This document shows positions 8,571-17,426 of a DNA stretch of 23,955 bases, piece after piece. The notes beneath the pieces were generated by a model. The model ran no database searches. It was not told the DNA's origin and was given only the letters and a program-made list of their open reading frames with translations. Source of the DNA: JACNKV01 sp964388155 (GTDB taxonomy: Bacteria > Fidelibacterota > Marinisomatia > Marinisomatales > JACNKV01). Every line of letters starts with the position of its first letter. Position 1 is the first letter of the stretch. The stretch spans positions 1 through 23,955 of the forward strand of contig CAYLYH010000032.1 in assembly GCA_964388155.1 (NCBI GenBank), read 5' to 3'. The position numbers and the translations under genes are program-made.

Positions 8571-8782
8571 TGTGGATTCTGTGAATACATTCAACGATTT
8601 TTTTGGGAAAGTAATTGATAAAAAGAACAAACAGGCTGTATTACTTAAAGCTGTTCTTTATGTGGGTAATTCACCATGAGGTGTGGATAACTTTTGATTA
8701 CAAAAAACGAATCATTGAAAACAATGAAAATAATAATAAAAATCTATTTCTGTGGATAAGTTTTGTATGAGTATGTGGCTAA
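8571..8782 (-). other. oriC: DnaA-box cluster (candidate oriC)
   Basis: Five boxes share one orientation, with TTATCCACA on the minus strand. Two are perfect (8682-8690 and 8751-8759). Two match 8/9 (8661-8669, TTACCCACA; 8774-8782, TTAGCCACA). One matches 7/9 (8571-8579, GAATCCACA). Read on the minus strand, the order is boxes, A+T-rich block, dnaN, which matches the dnaA-dnaN spacer origin of B. subtilis with dnaA removed. Origin function is inferred from this architecture alone. Confidence 0.7.
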
Positions 8783-8815
8783 GTTCTATGAAACGCAGCA
8801 AAAGAATAGATTGCC

Positions 8816-8836
8816 GGTAAGCGGTGAGTTGTGAGG
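8816..8836 (+). repeat. Short degenerate 7-bp repeat
   Basis: Three consecutive heptads, GGTAAGC, GGTGAGT and TGTGAGG, lie in the spacer downstream of the surA-like gene. They resemble in style the heptads at 650-684 and 21248-21275. Confidence 0.3.
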
Positions 8837-8904
8837 GATATCTTGTTCCCCTATTCCCAAAGTAAAGAGTCGCCTGATTCCCTGCCGCCAACTGCCTTTT
8901 GACT

Positions 8905-8937
8905 CTGTGGTTACTCAGCCAACAACGCTAACCACAG
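8905..8937. repeat. 9-bp perfect inverted repeat downstream of the surA-like gene
   Basis: CTGTGGTTA (8905-8913) pairs perfectly with TAACCACAG (8929-8937) across a 15-base loop. It lies about 20 bases past the last stop codon of the rpmH-surA chain, so it could protect or end that transcript. No T tract follows in the direction of transcription, so it is not a canonical intrinsic terminator. Confidence 0.45.
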
Positions 8938-8957
8938 ATACTGAGCAGTGAGTGACG

Positions 8958-10259
8958 TTATTCAGATGCTATTTTAATGTAAAATAACGTTTTGGATTCC
9001 GCCATCCAATCTTCGAACCACAACATCTTTTTTCGGTTCAACGCCATTTCTTCAATCTCCGGCCAATGTGTTTCAAGATTCGGTTTGCCGCCCTTGCGAA
9101 TATCTCCGAGCCACAAAAGATGGTAGCCATAAGACGTTTCTATTGGCGGACTACATTCATGAGGAGAGAGTTTGTAGATAACTTCAGAAATTTTTTGAAT
9201 AGGATATGTTGAAGGATCAATCCACCCAAGGTTTCCCCCGGTGTTTTTTGTGGATTCATCTGTCGAGTAACGCGCAGTGAACCGTTCAAAATCTACAAGA
9301 GACAGAATGGAGTCTTTTAAAGAGGACGCAAAATTCCACGCCCTGCTTTTATCGGCAGTTGTGATTTCAGGGGAAATTAGTATGTGTCGGACATGAATTT
9401 TCTCTCCTTGTTTCTCAATGTTTTCAATTAAATGGTATCCGAATTCTGTTTCAACGATTTCGCTCAGTTCACCGTTCTTCAAATTGAACGCAGTGGATTC
9501 AAAAACAGGAACAAGGGTACCGCGACGGACAAACCCTAAATCCCCTCCGCGGTTTGCAGAGCCGGGATCTTGAGAGAATTGCTTTGCAACAGTTGAAAAA
9601 TCAGCCCCGGAAAGAAGCTCTGTGTGGAGACTATCTAAAAGATGATACGCAATATTTTTACTTATTTCTCCCGGCTGTATCGGAAGCAGAAGATGGTTGA
9701 GTTTGATTAATGTCGGAAAAAGAGGAAGACTGTCGCGATAGGTTTCAAAAAAACCATATATCTCATTACGCGATACGGAGATAGAAGACAGGAGAGAATA
9801 TTGATACTGCTCCGTAATCATTTTATCACGCATATCAAACCAATATTCCCTTCGAAAGGATTTCAAAGACTGTCCCAATGCTTCTTCCGCATTTTCTTCG
9901 CTTCCTGATTGCGCGATAAAATTATCAACTTGCCGGGTGAGTGCTTTATCAATATCTTTATCATCAACAACAACAGAATCCAATTCTGCCATTTCCAAAA
10001 TGATTTTTTGCTCAACGAGAGACCGAAGAATCTCTTTCTGTAATTTTTGAGTTCTTTCCGGGAATTCTGTCGGATTAAACCGTTGTTTTGCAGCCGTCAT
10101 GGCGACCATTTGAGACAGATCGCTTTTCAGGATGATATTATCACCGACAATGGCAGCAACCCCCTCTATGACGGGTGTATTGCTCTGCGAAGTCAAGAAG
10201 GAAGTACATAAAACAACCCAAAGCAACCTCATCGTTTTTTTTCTAAAACAGTACGTCAT
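8958..10259 (-). CDS. surA: SurA-like periplasmic chaperone with two parvulin domains
   Basis: This is a periplasmic peptidyl-prolyl isomerase/chaperone, presumably aiding outer-membrane protein folding. A signal peptide is visible as a basic start followed by MRLLWVVLCTSFLTSQS (residues 10-26). VEGVAAIVGDNIILKSDL-like sequence follows, as in the SurA N-terminal domain. Parvulin domain 1 spans about 185-280 and contains GGDLGFVRRG and TEFGYHLI. Parvulin domain 2 spans about 289-386 and contains RHILI, GGNLGWID and TSYGYHLLWL. The 433-residue length matches SurA. The first ATG overlaps the preceding parvulin stop as ATGA; Met10 (10232) is an alternative start with a more standard signal peptide. 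It is the last gene of the chain from rpmH. Sequence is well diverged from proteobacterial SurA, so orthology is by architecture. Confidence 0.85.
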   Translation of the reverse strand: MTYCFRKKTMRLLWVVLCTSFLTSQSNTPVIEGVAAIVGDNIILKSDLSQMVAMTAAKQRFNPTEFPERTQKLQKEILRSLVEQKIILEMAELDSVVVDDKDIDKALTRQVDNFIAQSGSEENAEEALGQSLKSFRREYWFDMRDKMITEQYQYSLLSSISVSRNEIYGFFETYRDSLPLFPTLIKLNHLLLPIQPGEISKNIAYHLLDSLHTELLSGADFSTVAKQFSQDPGSANRGGDLGFVRRGTLVPVFESTAFNLKNGELSEIVETEFGYHLIENIEKQGEKIHVRHILISPEITTADKSRAWNFASSLKDSILSLVDFERFTARYSTDESTKNTGGNLGWIDPSTYPIQKISEVIYKLSPHECSPPIETSYGYHLLWLGDIRKGGKPNLETHWPEIEEMALNRKKMLWFEDWMAESKTLFYIKIASE

Positions 10260-11065
10260 TGAACATTCTCCAAATTAATTTTAATAAAAGTTTTTGAGCG
10301 CAAACTATCTAATATCTCCACCCTCTTTTGTGCAAATTGTTGGTTCAAAAGGCGTTGATAAATTTCATCATACACCTCTTCTAAGCCGACTTGAGAACCC
10401 TTTTTAAAGCGTTCCAAGACCTCGACAACATGAAATCCGTATTCAGTTTTAATCGGACCTAACACACGAGATCTTGTTTTAAAAATCGCATTATCAAGGG
10501 AAGAAACAAGTTGCCCCTTTTTTACGGTTAATACATCTACGACATACGATGAAAAAAGTTCTTTTCTTTCTTCTCCCGAAGACGAGGACTTTAGTCTCTT
10601 TTTAACTTGGTGGGCAACCTTTTTATCTTGAAGAAAAAAATGATAAACACGCGCTTCTTGTGTGTCGCGAATGAAACCAGGGAGATGTGTTTTATAATAT
10701 CGACGAACGTTATCTGTTGTAACCGACTGTCCCTGCGCTAAAGCCATGGACAAATACGTATCACCGATTTGGAATCGCCGAAACTGCTCAACGGTGGACA
10801 AGAGTTTTGTATCTTCATCAAAATCATTTTTCAACCCAACCTGGTATAAAAGTTCTTCGTCAACCCACAAAGACACAATCTTCGCAAGCGTTGTAGATCC
10901 CGGAGGATATTGTTCCAATAGCGCGCGCCCCTCGTCACACGTCAGCACAGATGTATTCACACGAGCCAAAACACACTCGTTGTCGGGTGGTGTTTTTTTA
11001 GAGCATCCACAAAGACCAAACACAACCAACCCCGTCAAAAGTAGAATCTGTTTAATGATTTTCAT
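10256..11065 (-). CDS. Lipoprotein parvulin-type peptidyl-prolyl isomerase
   Basis: The 269-residue protein begins with a lipoprotein signal sequence: MKIIKQILLLTGLVVFGLCG is followed by Cys21, giving the lipobox LCGC and a lipid-anchored mature protein. The middle is helical. The C-terminal part has a parvulin-like pattern, KKGQLVSSLDNAIF then LGPIKTEYGFHVVEVLERF (about 190-240), as in PpiC/PrsA/SurA domains. It likely acts as a foldase or chaperone on the periplasmic face of a membrane. It lies 8 bp after mfd and overlaps the SurA-like gene by 4 bp, so the pair probably works together on secreted or outer-membrane proteins. The parvulin domain appears short, and catalytic activity cannot be judged from sequence alone. 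Confidence 0.8.
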   Translation of the reverse strand: MKIIKQILLLTGLVVFGLCGCSKKTPPDNECVLARVNTSVLTCDEGRALLEQYPPGSTTLAKIVSLWVDEELLYQVGLKNDFDEDTKLLSTVEQFRRFQIGDTYLSMALAQGQSVTTDNVRRYYKTHLPGFIRDTQEARVYHFFLQDKKVAHQVKKRLKSSSSGEERKELFSSYVVDVLTVKKGQLVSSLDNAIFKTRSRVLGPIKTEYGFHVVEVLERFKKGSQVGLEEVYDEIYQRLLNQQFAQKRVEILDSLRSKTFIKINLENVQ

Positions 11066-11073
11066 CTTAAAAG

Positions 11074-14000
11074 TTACTCACAATCTATGACGGAAAACAA
11101 TTTGACAAATTCATGAGCTACTTCTAATGACATCGAGATTGAAATCGTGGAAATATGGATTTGTATCTTATTTTGTTTTGTGTCTGTTAGTCGATAAGGA
11201 CAACCCATAAGCCCAAGAGCGTCACGAACAGCGGAAAACATGTCTGAAAAAGAGTCAAAAGGAAGGCTGTCTGTGAGTGAAACGACCACCTCTTTTTTGT
11301 CGATGGAAACCGAAGAAACACTTGAACCCATTAAACATATGCGCAGCCGAACAGAGGAAAACAACCGGTCTGTCGCGGAGGGGAGCGAACCAAATCGATC
11401 GAGGAGCTCATCATGTGTGTCATTGAGAGTGCGGATGTCGTGGCAGTCGGACAATCGCTGGTAAAAATACAACCGATCTTGAACCAGAGGAACAAAATTA
11501 GGCTCCAAAAGCGTTTTTGTAAAAAACACAATTACAGGAACACGAGGCGCTGCTTTTTGACGTCCGGTTTGTTCTTCTACAGCCTCTTCCAGCAGTTTAC
11601 AATAAAGGTCAAACCCAACCCTTGCCATGTGCCCGCTTTGCTTCAACCCAAAGAGGTTTCCAGCCCCTCGTATTTCAAGGTCTCTCACAGAGATATTGTA
11701 GCCCGACCCCAGGGATGTGTGATATTCTATCGCTTTTAATCGCCGATGAGCGTCCGCTGAAAGTTGTTTATTTTTCGGAAGGCAGAGATAGCAATATGCT
11801 TGCCGAGGGCTTCTTCCGACGCGCCCCCGAATTTGGTAGAGCTGAGACAAACCAAAGTTTTGAGCATGGTTAATGATAATCGTGTTAGCATTTGATACAT
11901 CCAGCCCGGATTCGATAATTGTAGTACAAAGTAAAATGTCAATTTTTCCGGAGAAAAAAGCAAGGACAACCCGCTCCAGTTCTTTGTTTGACATTTGTCC
12001 GTGAGCGATCGCGACCGAAGCACCTGGAAAACGGTTAGATAACTCCTCGGAATAAAAAGGAAGAGAAAGGACGTCATTGTGTAAGAAATAGATTTGTCCA
12101 CCACGCAATAATTCAGAGGAAACAACTTTCTCAATGGATGCCCAATTGAAATACTGTACAGTCGTGTGAATGGGTTTGCGTGCTTTGGGCGGCGTGTTAA
12201 TGACGCTTAAATCCCGTATTCCGATCAGCGATTGCTGAAGCGTTCTCGGGATGGGTGTTGCCGTTAACGTTAAGACATCTACAGACGCGCGGAGATTACG
12301 CAAACGTTCTTTGTGTTTAACCCCGAAACGATGTTCCTCATCAATAATTAAAAGCCCAAGGTTTGGAAACCGAACGTCATTCGACAACAATCGATGTGTT
12401 CCAATCACAATGTCCAGATCGCCGCTCATCATTTTTTCAAGAATTCGCTGTTGCTCCGATTTTGTTCGAAATCGCGATAACAGCTCAACGTGAATTCCTA
12501 CATGCGTTAATCGATCTTTAAATGTAATGTAATGTTGATCAGCCAAGATGGTGGTAGGAGACAAAAAGAGAACTTTTTTACCGCTAATTATCGCTTTTAC
12601 AGCAGCACGAAGAGCCACTTCGGTTTTCCCAAACCCCACATCTCCGCAAACCAACCTATCCATCGGCTTGCTTTTCTCCATGTCAGCGTTAACTGCAGAA
12701 ATTGAGTTTTGTTGATCTTTCGTCTCTTTGTATGGAAACCCATCAACCACAGCGGAGTAAATATCGTCGTTTTTATTGTAAACAAATCCACGTGGTTTGT
12801 TCTTTTCTGCATACTGAAGAACAAGAGACTTTATGACCTCGGAGGCAGAAGCCACCACCCGACGTTTCTCCCCCTTCCATTTGGGAGACCCCAAAGAAGA
12901 AATAAGTTCACTCCCCTCTTCTTTGCCCACATACCGATGAACTCGGTTAAATTTTTCTAATGGAACATGGACGGCTGCACCATCAGCATATTCGATTTTA
13001 ATACACTCTTGTTCTCGAGCTTTTGATTGAATAACAGACAGCCCCCGGTAGCGCCCAATTCCATAATCGCGATGGACCAACAAGTCCCCCCAAGAAAGTG
13101 ACAACAGCGAAGAGAGAGGTTGTTGTGCTAAGGATTCCGTTTCCCAGCGCGATTCGACTATCAAAGGAGCACTTAACAGCTCACTTCCCGACAAACAGAC
13201 GTTATTGCCAAAAACGAACCCTTCACGCAAACCACCAGAGACAAACTCAACAGAAATCGGAATCTTGTTTTTTATGCGCTGCAAGTGTGTCTCATTATCT
13301 ATAAAAACAAACACAGAATTATTGAGGGCGGGGGTCTCTTTTTTAAGTTCTTCTAGTAGTTGATGAGAACTTCTGCTTGTTAATGTACAAACACCCTTGG
13401 GTGTTGTTTTTTGTTTGTGGGGGTTAATTTGCCACAAGGGACCGTCTTCTTTAATTGTATACTTAGATACATTACTGTCTAAAAGAGAAAGAAAAGAAAA
13501 AGAACCCCCGTTGTTGTTACTTAAAAAGCTCGGTGGCATAATTTCGATTTGATGAATTTCTTTTATGCGTCGCTGAGACACTGGATTGTACAGCCTGAGA
13601 GACTCCACCGATGACCCAAAAAACTCAATACGCACCGGATATTTTGAATAGTGCAAAAACACATCCAATATTCCACCTCGGACGGAGTAGGTGTTTGGTG
13701 TTTGTGTTTTGTCAACACGTTCGTATCCCCATTCGTCCAATGCGCCGACAAGCCCCCCCCTGTTTAAAGCCCTACCAACAATAGGATGAAAAGACGTTCG
13801 TTGGTTATCAACGAGTATATCTTCTCTTTCAATCGCCGTTTTTGTCGTGATAAGCAAACCACTAACGTTCGGAAGTTTATTAATGGCCTCATGACGATAT
13901 CGATCCACCACCGATGTAAACCCGGGAACATCCGAACTCGACTTCCGGTGTTCGGGTAAGAAAAACACCTTTTTTCCGAACAAAGAAAAAGACGAATGAT

Positions 14001-14208
14001 AGAGTCTTTCTGCAGACTCTAGCGAATCACAAATTGCAACAGCAGGCCGGTGTTGAGCCAATAAACACATGAGGACACTCGCACCTGATAGAGTAAGGCC
14101 GTCGTGTTTCCCGGACAAGCATTTTGGAGACAAAGACGAAGAAGGGCCCAGAAAAAAGTGATGATAAAAATCACAAAAATCAAGAGGGACAGTTTCACGT
14201 GAAACCAT
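11074..14208 (-). CDS. mfd: Transcription-repair coupling factor Mfd
   Basis: Mfd is an ATP-dependent DNA translocase that removes RNA polymerase stalled at lesions and recruits UvrA. The N-terminal UvrB-like module includes YSVRGGILDVF (about 174-184). The RNA polymerase-interacting domain follows with GDLLVHRDYGIGRYRGL (374-390). The RecG-like motor has Walker A GDVGFGKT (522-529), DEEH (623-626), TATPIPRT (649-656) and GRVGRS. The UvrA-inhibitory TRCF domain is C-terminal. At 1044 residues it is about 100 shorter than E. coli Mfd. The ATG overlaps the mnmG stop as TAATG. Codons 2-6 encode VSRET and are at the same time a perfect parS core, so the N-terminus is constrained by a DNA site. 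There is no clear Shine-Dalgarno sequence. Confidence 0.97.
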   Translation of the reverse strand: MVSRETVPLDFCDFYHHFFLGPSSSLSPKCLSGKHDGLTLSGASVLMCLLAQHRPAVAICDSLESAERLYHSSFSLFGKKVFFLPEHRKSSSDVPGFTSVVDRYRHEAINKLPNVSGLLITTKTAIEREDILVDNQRTSFHPIVGRALNRGGLVGALDEWGYERVDKTQTPNTYSVRGGILDVFLHYSKYPVRIEFFGSSVESLRLYNPVSQRRIKEIHQIEIMPPSFLSNNNGGSFSFLSLLDSNVSKYTIKEDGPLWQINPHKQKTTPKGVCTLTSRSSHQLLEELKKETPALNNSVFVFIDNETHLQRIKNKIPISVEFVSGGLREGFVFGNNVCLSGSELLSAPLIVESRWETESLAQQPLSSLLSLSWGDLLVHRDYGIGRYRGLSVIQSKAREQECIKIEYADGAAVHVPLEKFNRVHRYVGKEEGSELISSLGSPKWKGEKRRVVASASEVIKSLVLQYAEKNKPRGFVYNKNDDIYSAVVDGFPYKETKDQQNSISAVNADMEKSKPMDRLVCGDVGFGKTEVALRAAVKAIISGKKVLFLSPTTILADQHYITFKDRLTHVGIHVELLSRFRTKSEQQRILEKMMSGDLDIVIGTHRLLSNDVRFPNLGLLIIDEEHRFGVKHKERLRNLRASVDVLTLTATPIPRTLQQSLIGIRDLSVINTPPKARKPIHTTVQYFNWASIEKVVSSELLRGGQIYFLHNDVLSLPFYSEELSNRFPGASVAIAHGQMSNKELERVVLAFFSGKIDILLCTTIIESGLDVSNANTIIINHAQNFGLSQLYQIRGRVGRSPRQAYCYLCLPKNKQLSADAHRRLKAIEYHTSLGSGYNISVRDLEIRGAGNLFGLKQSGHMARVGFDLYCKLLEEAVEEQTGRQKAAPRVPVIVFFTKTLLEPNFVPLVQDRLYFYQRLSDCHDIRTLNDTHDELLDRFGSLPSATDRLFSSVRLRICLMGSSVSSVSIDKKEVVVSLTDSLPFDSFSDMFSAVRDALGLMGCPYRLTDTKQNKIQIHISTISISMSLEVAHEFVKLFSVIDCE
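14192..14205. other. parS: parS centromere site 1 (ParB-binding palindrome)
   Basis: GTTTCACGTGAAAC is the perfect 14-bp core of the widely conserved ParB/Spo0J site TGTTTCACGTGAAACA; the flanking bases are A and C, so the 16-mer matches 14/16. It lies within codons 2-6 of mfd. ParB spreading and SMC loading at such sites help segregate origin regions. Confidence 0.88.
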
Positions 14209-16091
14209 TAGGTGTGTTTTGCCAAATAAACAGAAAGAACGGAAATGTCCGAAGGAGTAACGCCGGAAATCCGCATGGCTTGCCCAAGGGTTTCGGGGCG
14301 GACAAAGAGGAGTTTTTCCCTGCCCTCGTTCGAAAGGCTGGAGACAGAGGAATAATCCAAAGACGCTGGAATTGTATAGCTCTCTTGTTTCTTCATTTGA
14401 TGAACTTGTTTCTTTTGCCTTTCGATATATCCTGAATATTTTATAATTGTCTCAACTTCAGAAACAATTTCATCCTTAAAAACACCAGCAATAGCCACGT
14501 CTATTGTGGGACGAAAAAACCGACGTGGGAAACCGTGAATAGAAACCCCAGGTCGTTTTAAAACTTTTTTTGCCGGCATGTTCTGATTGATGCTTGTTTG
14601 ACTGAGCTTTAAGAGAATGTGATTAATTTCAGACGGGGAAACAGAGTGGTTAAACTCACGAAGGAGCGAGTCTGTTGCGTCTATCTTTTTTCCAATGAAG
14701 TCCAAGTGTTTATTTGAAAGCACACCCAACCGGGACGCATGTTTTATTAAACGCCTGTCTGCATTCGAGTACCGCAACAGAAGACGAAACTCAGCACGTG
14801 ACGTAAACATACGATAGGGCTCAAGTGTGTCTTTGGTAATTAAGTCATCAACAAGAACACCCAGATAAGCTTCATCACGAGCAAGTGTAAGCTTTTGTTT
14901 CTCTTGAATGTCCATACTCGCATTAATTCCGGCAAGAAGTCCCTGGGCGGCCGCTTCTTCATACCCGGATGTTCCGCTTATTTGTCCCGCGAAGTATAAT
15001 CCGGATATATTTTTTGATTCCAGAGTTGCGTGAAGTTGTGCCGGTGGAAAAAAATCATACTCAATGGCGTAGCCGGGACGGAAAAAGCGCGCGTTCTCAA
15101 ACCCCGAAACCGTACGCAGTGATCGGATCTGAACATCTTCGGGAAGGCTGGTAGAAAATCCATTTAAATAGATTTGATCTGAGTTTTTCCATTCCGGCTC
15201 TAAAAAAAGAAGGTGTGAGTCGTGATGAGAAAACCGGTGAATTTTATCTTCAATCGACGGGCAGTATCTTGGTCCGGCACCGCGCACATCTCCAGAAAAA
15301 AGAGGAGAGCGCTCAAAGTTGTCTTGAATAATTTTATGACAGAGGGAGCCTGTTTTTACGTAATGACAAGGAATGTTTGGTGGGGTAAAGTTTCGGGTTA
15401 AATACGAAAACGGCGCAGGATTTTCATCGCCGTATGACGGAGTTGTTTTTGACCAGTCAATTGTTTTTGCATCAACCCGAGGTGGTGTACCGGTTTTTAG
15501 TCTTCCTGAGATAAAGCCGCGAGCGATGAGGTTTTCTGTGATCCCGACGGATTCCGGCTCCCCCATCCGCCCTGCATTTATTTTTCTTTCTCCGACGTGG
15601 ACCAACCCATTTAAAAATGTACCGAATGTTAAAATAAGTTGACGACAAAATACAGTAGAGCCGTCCCGTAACACCGCTCCATAAACTCGAGAACCCCGTT
15701 CAGCGACATCGACAATCTCTCCGGAAAAAACAAAAAGATTAGGCAGTTTCGACAAGGCAAGCCGAATCGTGTGTTCATACTTCCTTTTGTCAATTTGCGC
15801 GCGGGGCGACCAAACGGAACGCCCCTTAGTGCGGTTTAACATCTTGAATTGAAGACCGGAAAGATCTGCAACGCGCGGCATAAGGCCACCAAGAACATCA
15901 AGCTCTCGAACAATTTGCCCTTTTGCCAAACCGCCGATTGCAGGATTGCAGGACATTCGGGCAACCGCGTTTTTATCGAGAGTGATGAGAGCAGTTTTTA
16001 ATCCAAGGACAGCTGAAATATGAGCAGCTTCGACGCCGGCGTGCCCACCGCCCGCTACAATAATATCGTAGTGATTAGAGGGGTGTTTCAC
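14208..16091 (-). CDS. mnmG: tRNA uridine-5-carboxymethylaminomethyl modification enzyme MnmG (GidA)
   Basis: MnmG is the FAD-dependent partner of MnmE. Together they install the carboxymethylaminomethyl (or aminomethyl) group at C5 of wobble uridine 34 in several tRNAs. The N-terminal dinucleotide fold has IIVAGGGHAGVEAA (10-23). The family block MSCNPAIGGLAKGQ (46-59) contains the conserved cysteine, C48. Further blocks are LKTGTPPRV, YCPSIEDKI, GYEEAAAQGLLAGINA and a C-terminal MnmE/tRNA-binding domain. The 627-residue length is standard. Translation starts at GTG (16091), inside a parS palindrome. It is 6 bp downstream of mnmE, which matches their joint function. The common downstream neighbours rsmG-parA-parB are absent, and mfd occupies that position. 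Confidence 0.97.
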   Translation of the reverse strand: MKHPSNHYDIIVAGGGHAGVEAAHISAVLGLKTALITLDKNAVARMSCNPAIGGLAKGQIVRELDVLGGLMPRVADLSGLQFKMLNRTKGRSVWSPRAQIDKRKYEHTIRLALSKLPNLFVFSGEIVDVAERGSRVYGAVLRDGSTVFCRQLILTFGTFLNGLVHVGERKINAGRMGEPESVGITENLIARGFISGRLKTGTPPRVDAKTIDWSKTTPSYGDENPAPFSYLTRNFTPPNIPCHYVKTGSLCHKIIQDNFERSPLFSGDVRGAGPRYCPSIEDKIHRFSHHDSHLLFLEPEWKNSDQIYLNGFSTSLPEDVQIRSLRTVSGFENARFFRPGYAIEYDFFPPAQLHATLESKNISGLYFAGQISGTSGYEEAAAQGLLAGINASMDIQEKQKLTLARDEAYLGVLVDDLITKDTLEPYRMFTSRAEFRLLLRYSNADRRLIKHASRLGVLSNKHLDFIGKKIDATDSLLREFNHSVSPSEINHILLKLSQTSINQNMPAKKVLKRPGVSIHGFPRRFFRPTIDVAIAGVFKDEIVSEVETIIKYSGYIERQKKQVHQMKKQESYTIPASLDYSSVSSLSNEGREKLLFVRPETLGQAMRISGVTPSDISVLSVYLAKHT

Positions 16092-16098
16092 GTGAAAC
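16085..16098. other. parS: parS centromere site 2 (ParB-binding palindrome)
   Basis: GTTTCACGTGAAAC is again a perfect 14-bp core, and the 16-mer TGTTTCACGTGAAACT (16084-16099) matches the consensus at 15/16 positions. It fills the gap between the mnmE stop and the mnmG GTG start, overlapping both by a few bases. It lies 1.9 kb from site 1. Confidence 0.9.
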
Positions 16099-17426
16099 TA
16101 TTTACCAACGCAAAACGTCCCAAAAACATTATCAAGAATGTCGTCCGGGGTTGTTTTTCCAAGAACAACATCCAATGCGTTAAGTGCGCTCCGAAGCTCA
16201 AAAGAACCAAGCTCTAATTCAGAATTATCGCCCGATAAAAGACGGTGAGCGGCAACGATCGCTTCGTAACATTTTTTAATGGAATGAAATTGCCGGGCGG
16301 TTGTTAGTGCAAGGAGCCTTGTGGAAACCTCTTCGGTGCCAAAGTGAGAGCGGAGAGAGGATTTTAAATTTTTTATTCCGGCACCGGTTAATGCAGAAAC
16401 ACATTGGACATCGTCGTTCAAGACAGTTGGTCGTTTTATGTCTGCTTTATTATAAACAGAGATATACGGACAAGACAAGGATCTTATCAACGCCGGGTTT
16501 ATCTCTGTGTCTGGGTCTATCACGATCAACGCAAGGTCGGCCCTGGATAGAAGTTTTTTTGTGCGGTGTACGCCCTCCATCTCGACACTGTCTTTAGAAG
16601 ATCGGAGACCGGCAGTGTCCATTATTCGAAGGGGAATACCGCCGAGATTCAGCCGAACTTCGATACTGTCACGGGTCGTTCCCGGGGATGGAGCTGTAAT
16701 CGCCCTATTAGATTCACTAAGCGCATTAAGTAGAGTAGATTTCCCGACGTTGGGTTCTCCCGCAATAACGACAAGCGCACCGTCGGTTAATAGTTTACCG
16801 ATTTTGTAGGAATCACGTAATGTCTTCAACGTAGAGAGAACGCCAGGAAACATTTTGTTCAGTTTGGTAAAATAATCTTTCGGTAAGTCTTCTTCAGAAA
16901 CATCCAACACATATTCCACATGAGATAAGAGATCTATAATGTTGTTTTGGATAAACTTAAATTGCTCCGATAGTTTACCTCTCAACACGTTGTGGTTTAG
17001 TGCCACTGCTTCAATTGACTGAGCATGAATAACCCCAGAGACGGATTCCGATTGGATGAGGTCAATTTTTCCATTTAAAAAAGCACGGAGAGTAAACTCC
17101 CCCGGGTCGGCAATGCGTGCCCCAAAAGCACAGCAAATATCAACAATCTTTTGAACGAGTAATGGGTTTCCGTGGCAGGAGATTTCCACGACATCTTCAC
17201 CTGTATATGAGGCGGGGGACCTAAAAAAAGTAACCACACCTTGTTCAAAAGATGGGCCAGACTTATAATAAAGAGACAAAAGAACAGCCCGCCGGTCTTG
17301 AGGGACGGGGTGTTTTGTCAGTCGGGAAGTAATCGTAACTGCATCGGGTCCGCTGAGACGAATGACAGAAATCCCACCAACCCCAAATGGTGTTGCGGGG
17401 GCAACAATAGTATCTTCTGGGCTCAT
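16098..17426 (-). CDS. mnmE: tRNA modification GTPase MnmE (TrmE)
   Basis: MnmE is the potassium-dependent GTPase that forms a complex with MnmG to modify wobble uridine 34. The N-terminal tetrahydrofolate-binding domain starts DTIVAPATPFGVGGISVIRLSG. A helical domain surrounds an inserted G domain with G1 GEPNVGKS (223-230), G2 TTRD (250-253), G3 DTAG (270-273) and G4 NKAD (326-329). The catalytic C-terminal cysteine motif is FCVGK (438-442), a mild variant of the usual FC[I/V]GK. The 442-residue length is standard. The ATG overlaps the yidC stop as ATGA. The rpmH-yidD-yidC-mnmE-mnmG order is the classical origin-proximal cluster, except that rnpA is missing. Confidence 0.98.
   Translation of the reverse strand: MSPEDTIVAPATPFGVGGISVIRLSGPDAVTITSRLTKHPVPQDRRAVLLSLYYKSGPSFEQGVVTFFRSPASYTGEDVVEISCHGNPLLVQKIVDICCAFGARIADPGEFTLRAFLNGKIDLIQSESVSGVIHAQSIEAVALNHNVLRGKLSEQFKFIQNNIIDLLSHVEYVLDVSEEDLPKDYFTKLNKMFPGVLSTLKTLRDSYKIGKLLTDGALVVIAGEPNVGKSTLLNALSESNRAITAPSPGTTRDSIEVRLNLGGIPLRIMDTAGLRSSKDSVEMEGVHRTKKLLSRADLALIVIDPDTEINPALIRSLSCPYISVYNKADIKRPTVLNDDVQCVSALTGAGIKNLKSSLRSHFGTEEVSTRLLALTTARQFHSIKKCYEAIVAAHRLLSGDNSELELGSFELRSALNALDVVLGKTTPDDILDNVFGTFCVGK

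Larger units (their letters stand above)
8405..8957. other. Non-coding spacer between dnaN and the surA-like gene; candidate origin
   Basis: No convincing gene is present in these 553 bases. From left to right it holds the dnaN upstream region, an A+T-rich block (8511-8570), five DnaA boxes (8571-8782), a short heptad repeat (8816-8836) and an inverted repeat (8905-8937) beyond the end of the long minus-strand gene chain. The promoter of the dnaN operon must lie here, but no clear -35/-10 pair could be assigned. Confidence 0.7.

Noticed and set aside
8905..8937. Intrinsic terminator for the rpmH-surA chain
   Set aside because: The 9-bp stem is good, but no T tract follows in the minus-strand direction, so it is listed only as an inverted repeat.
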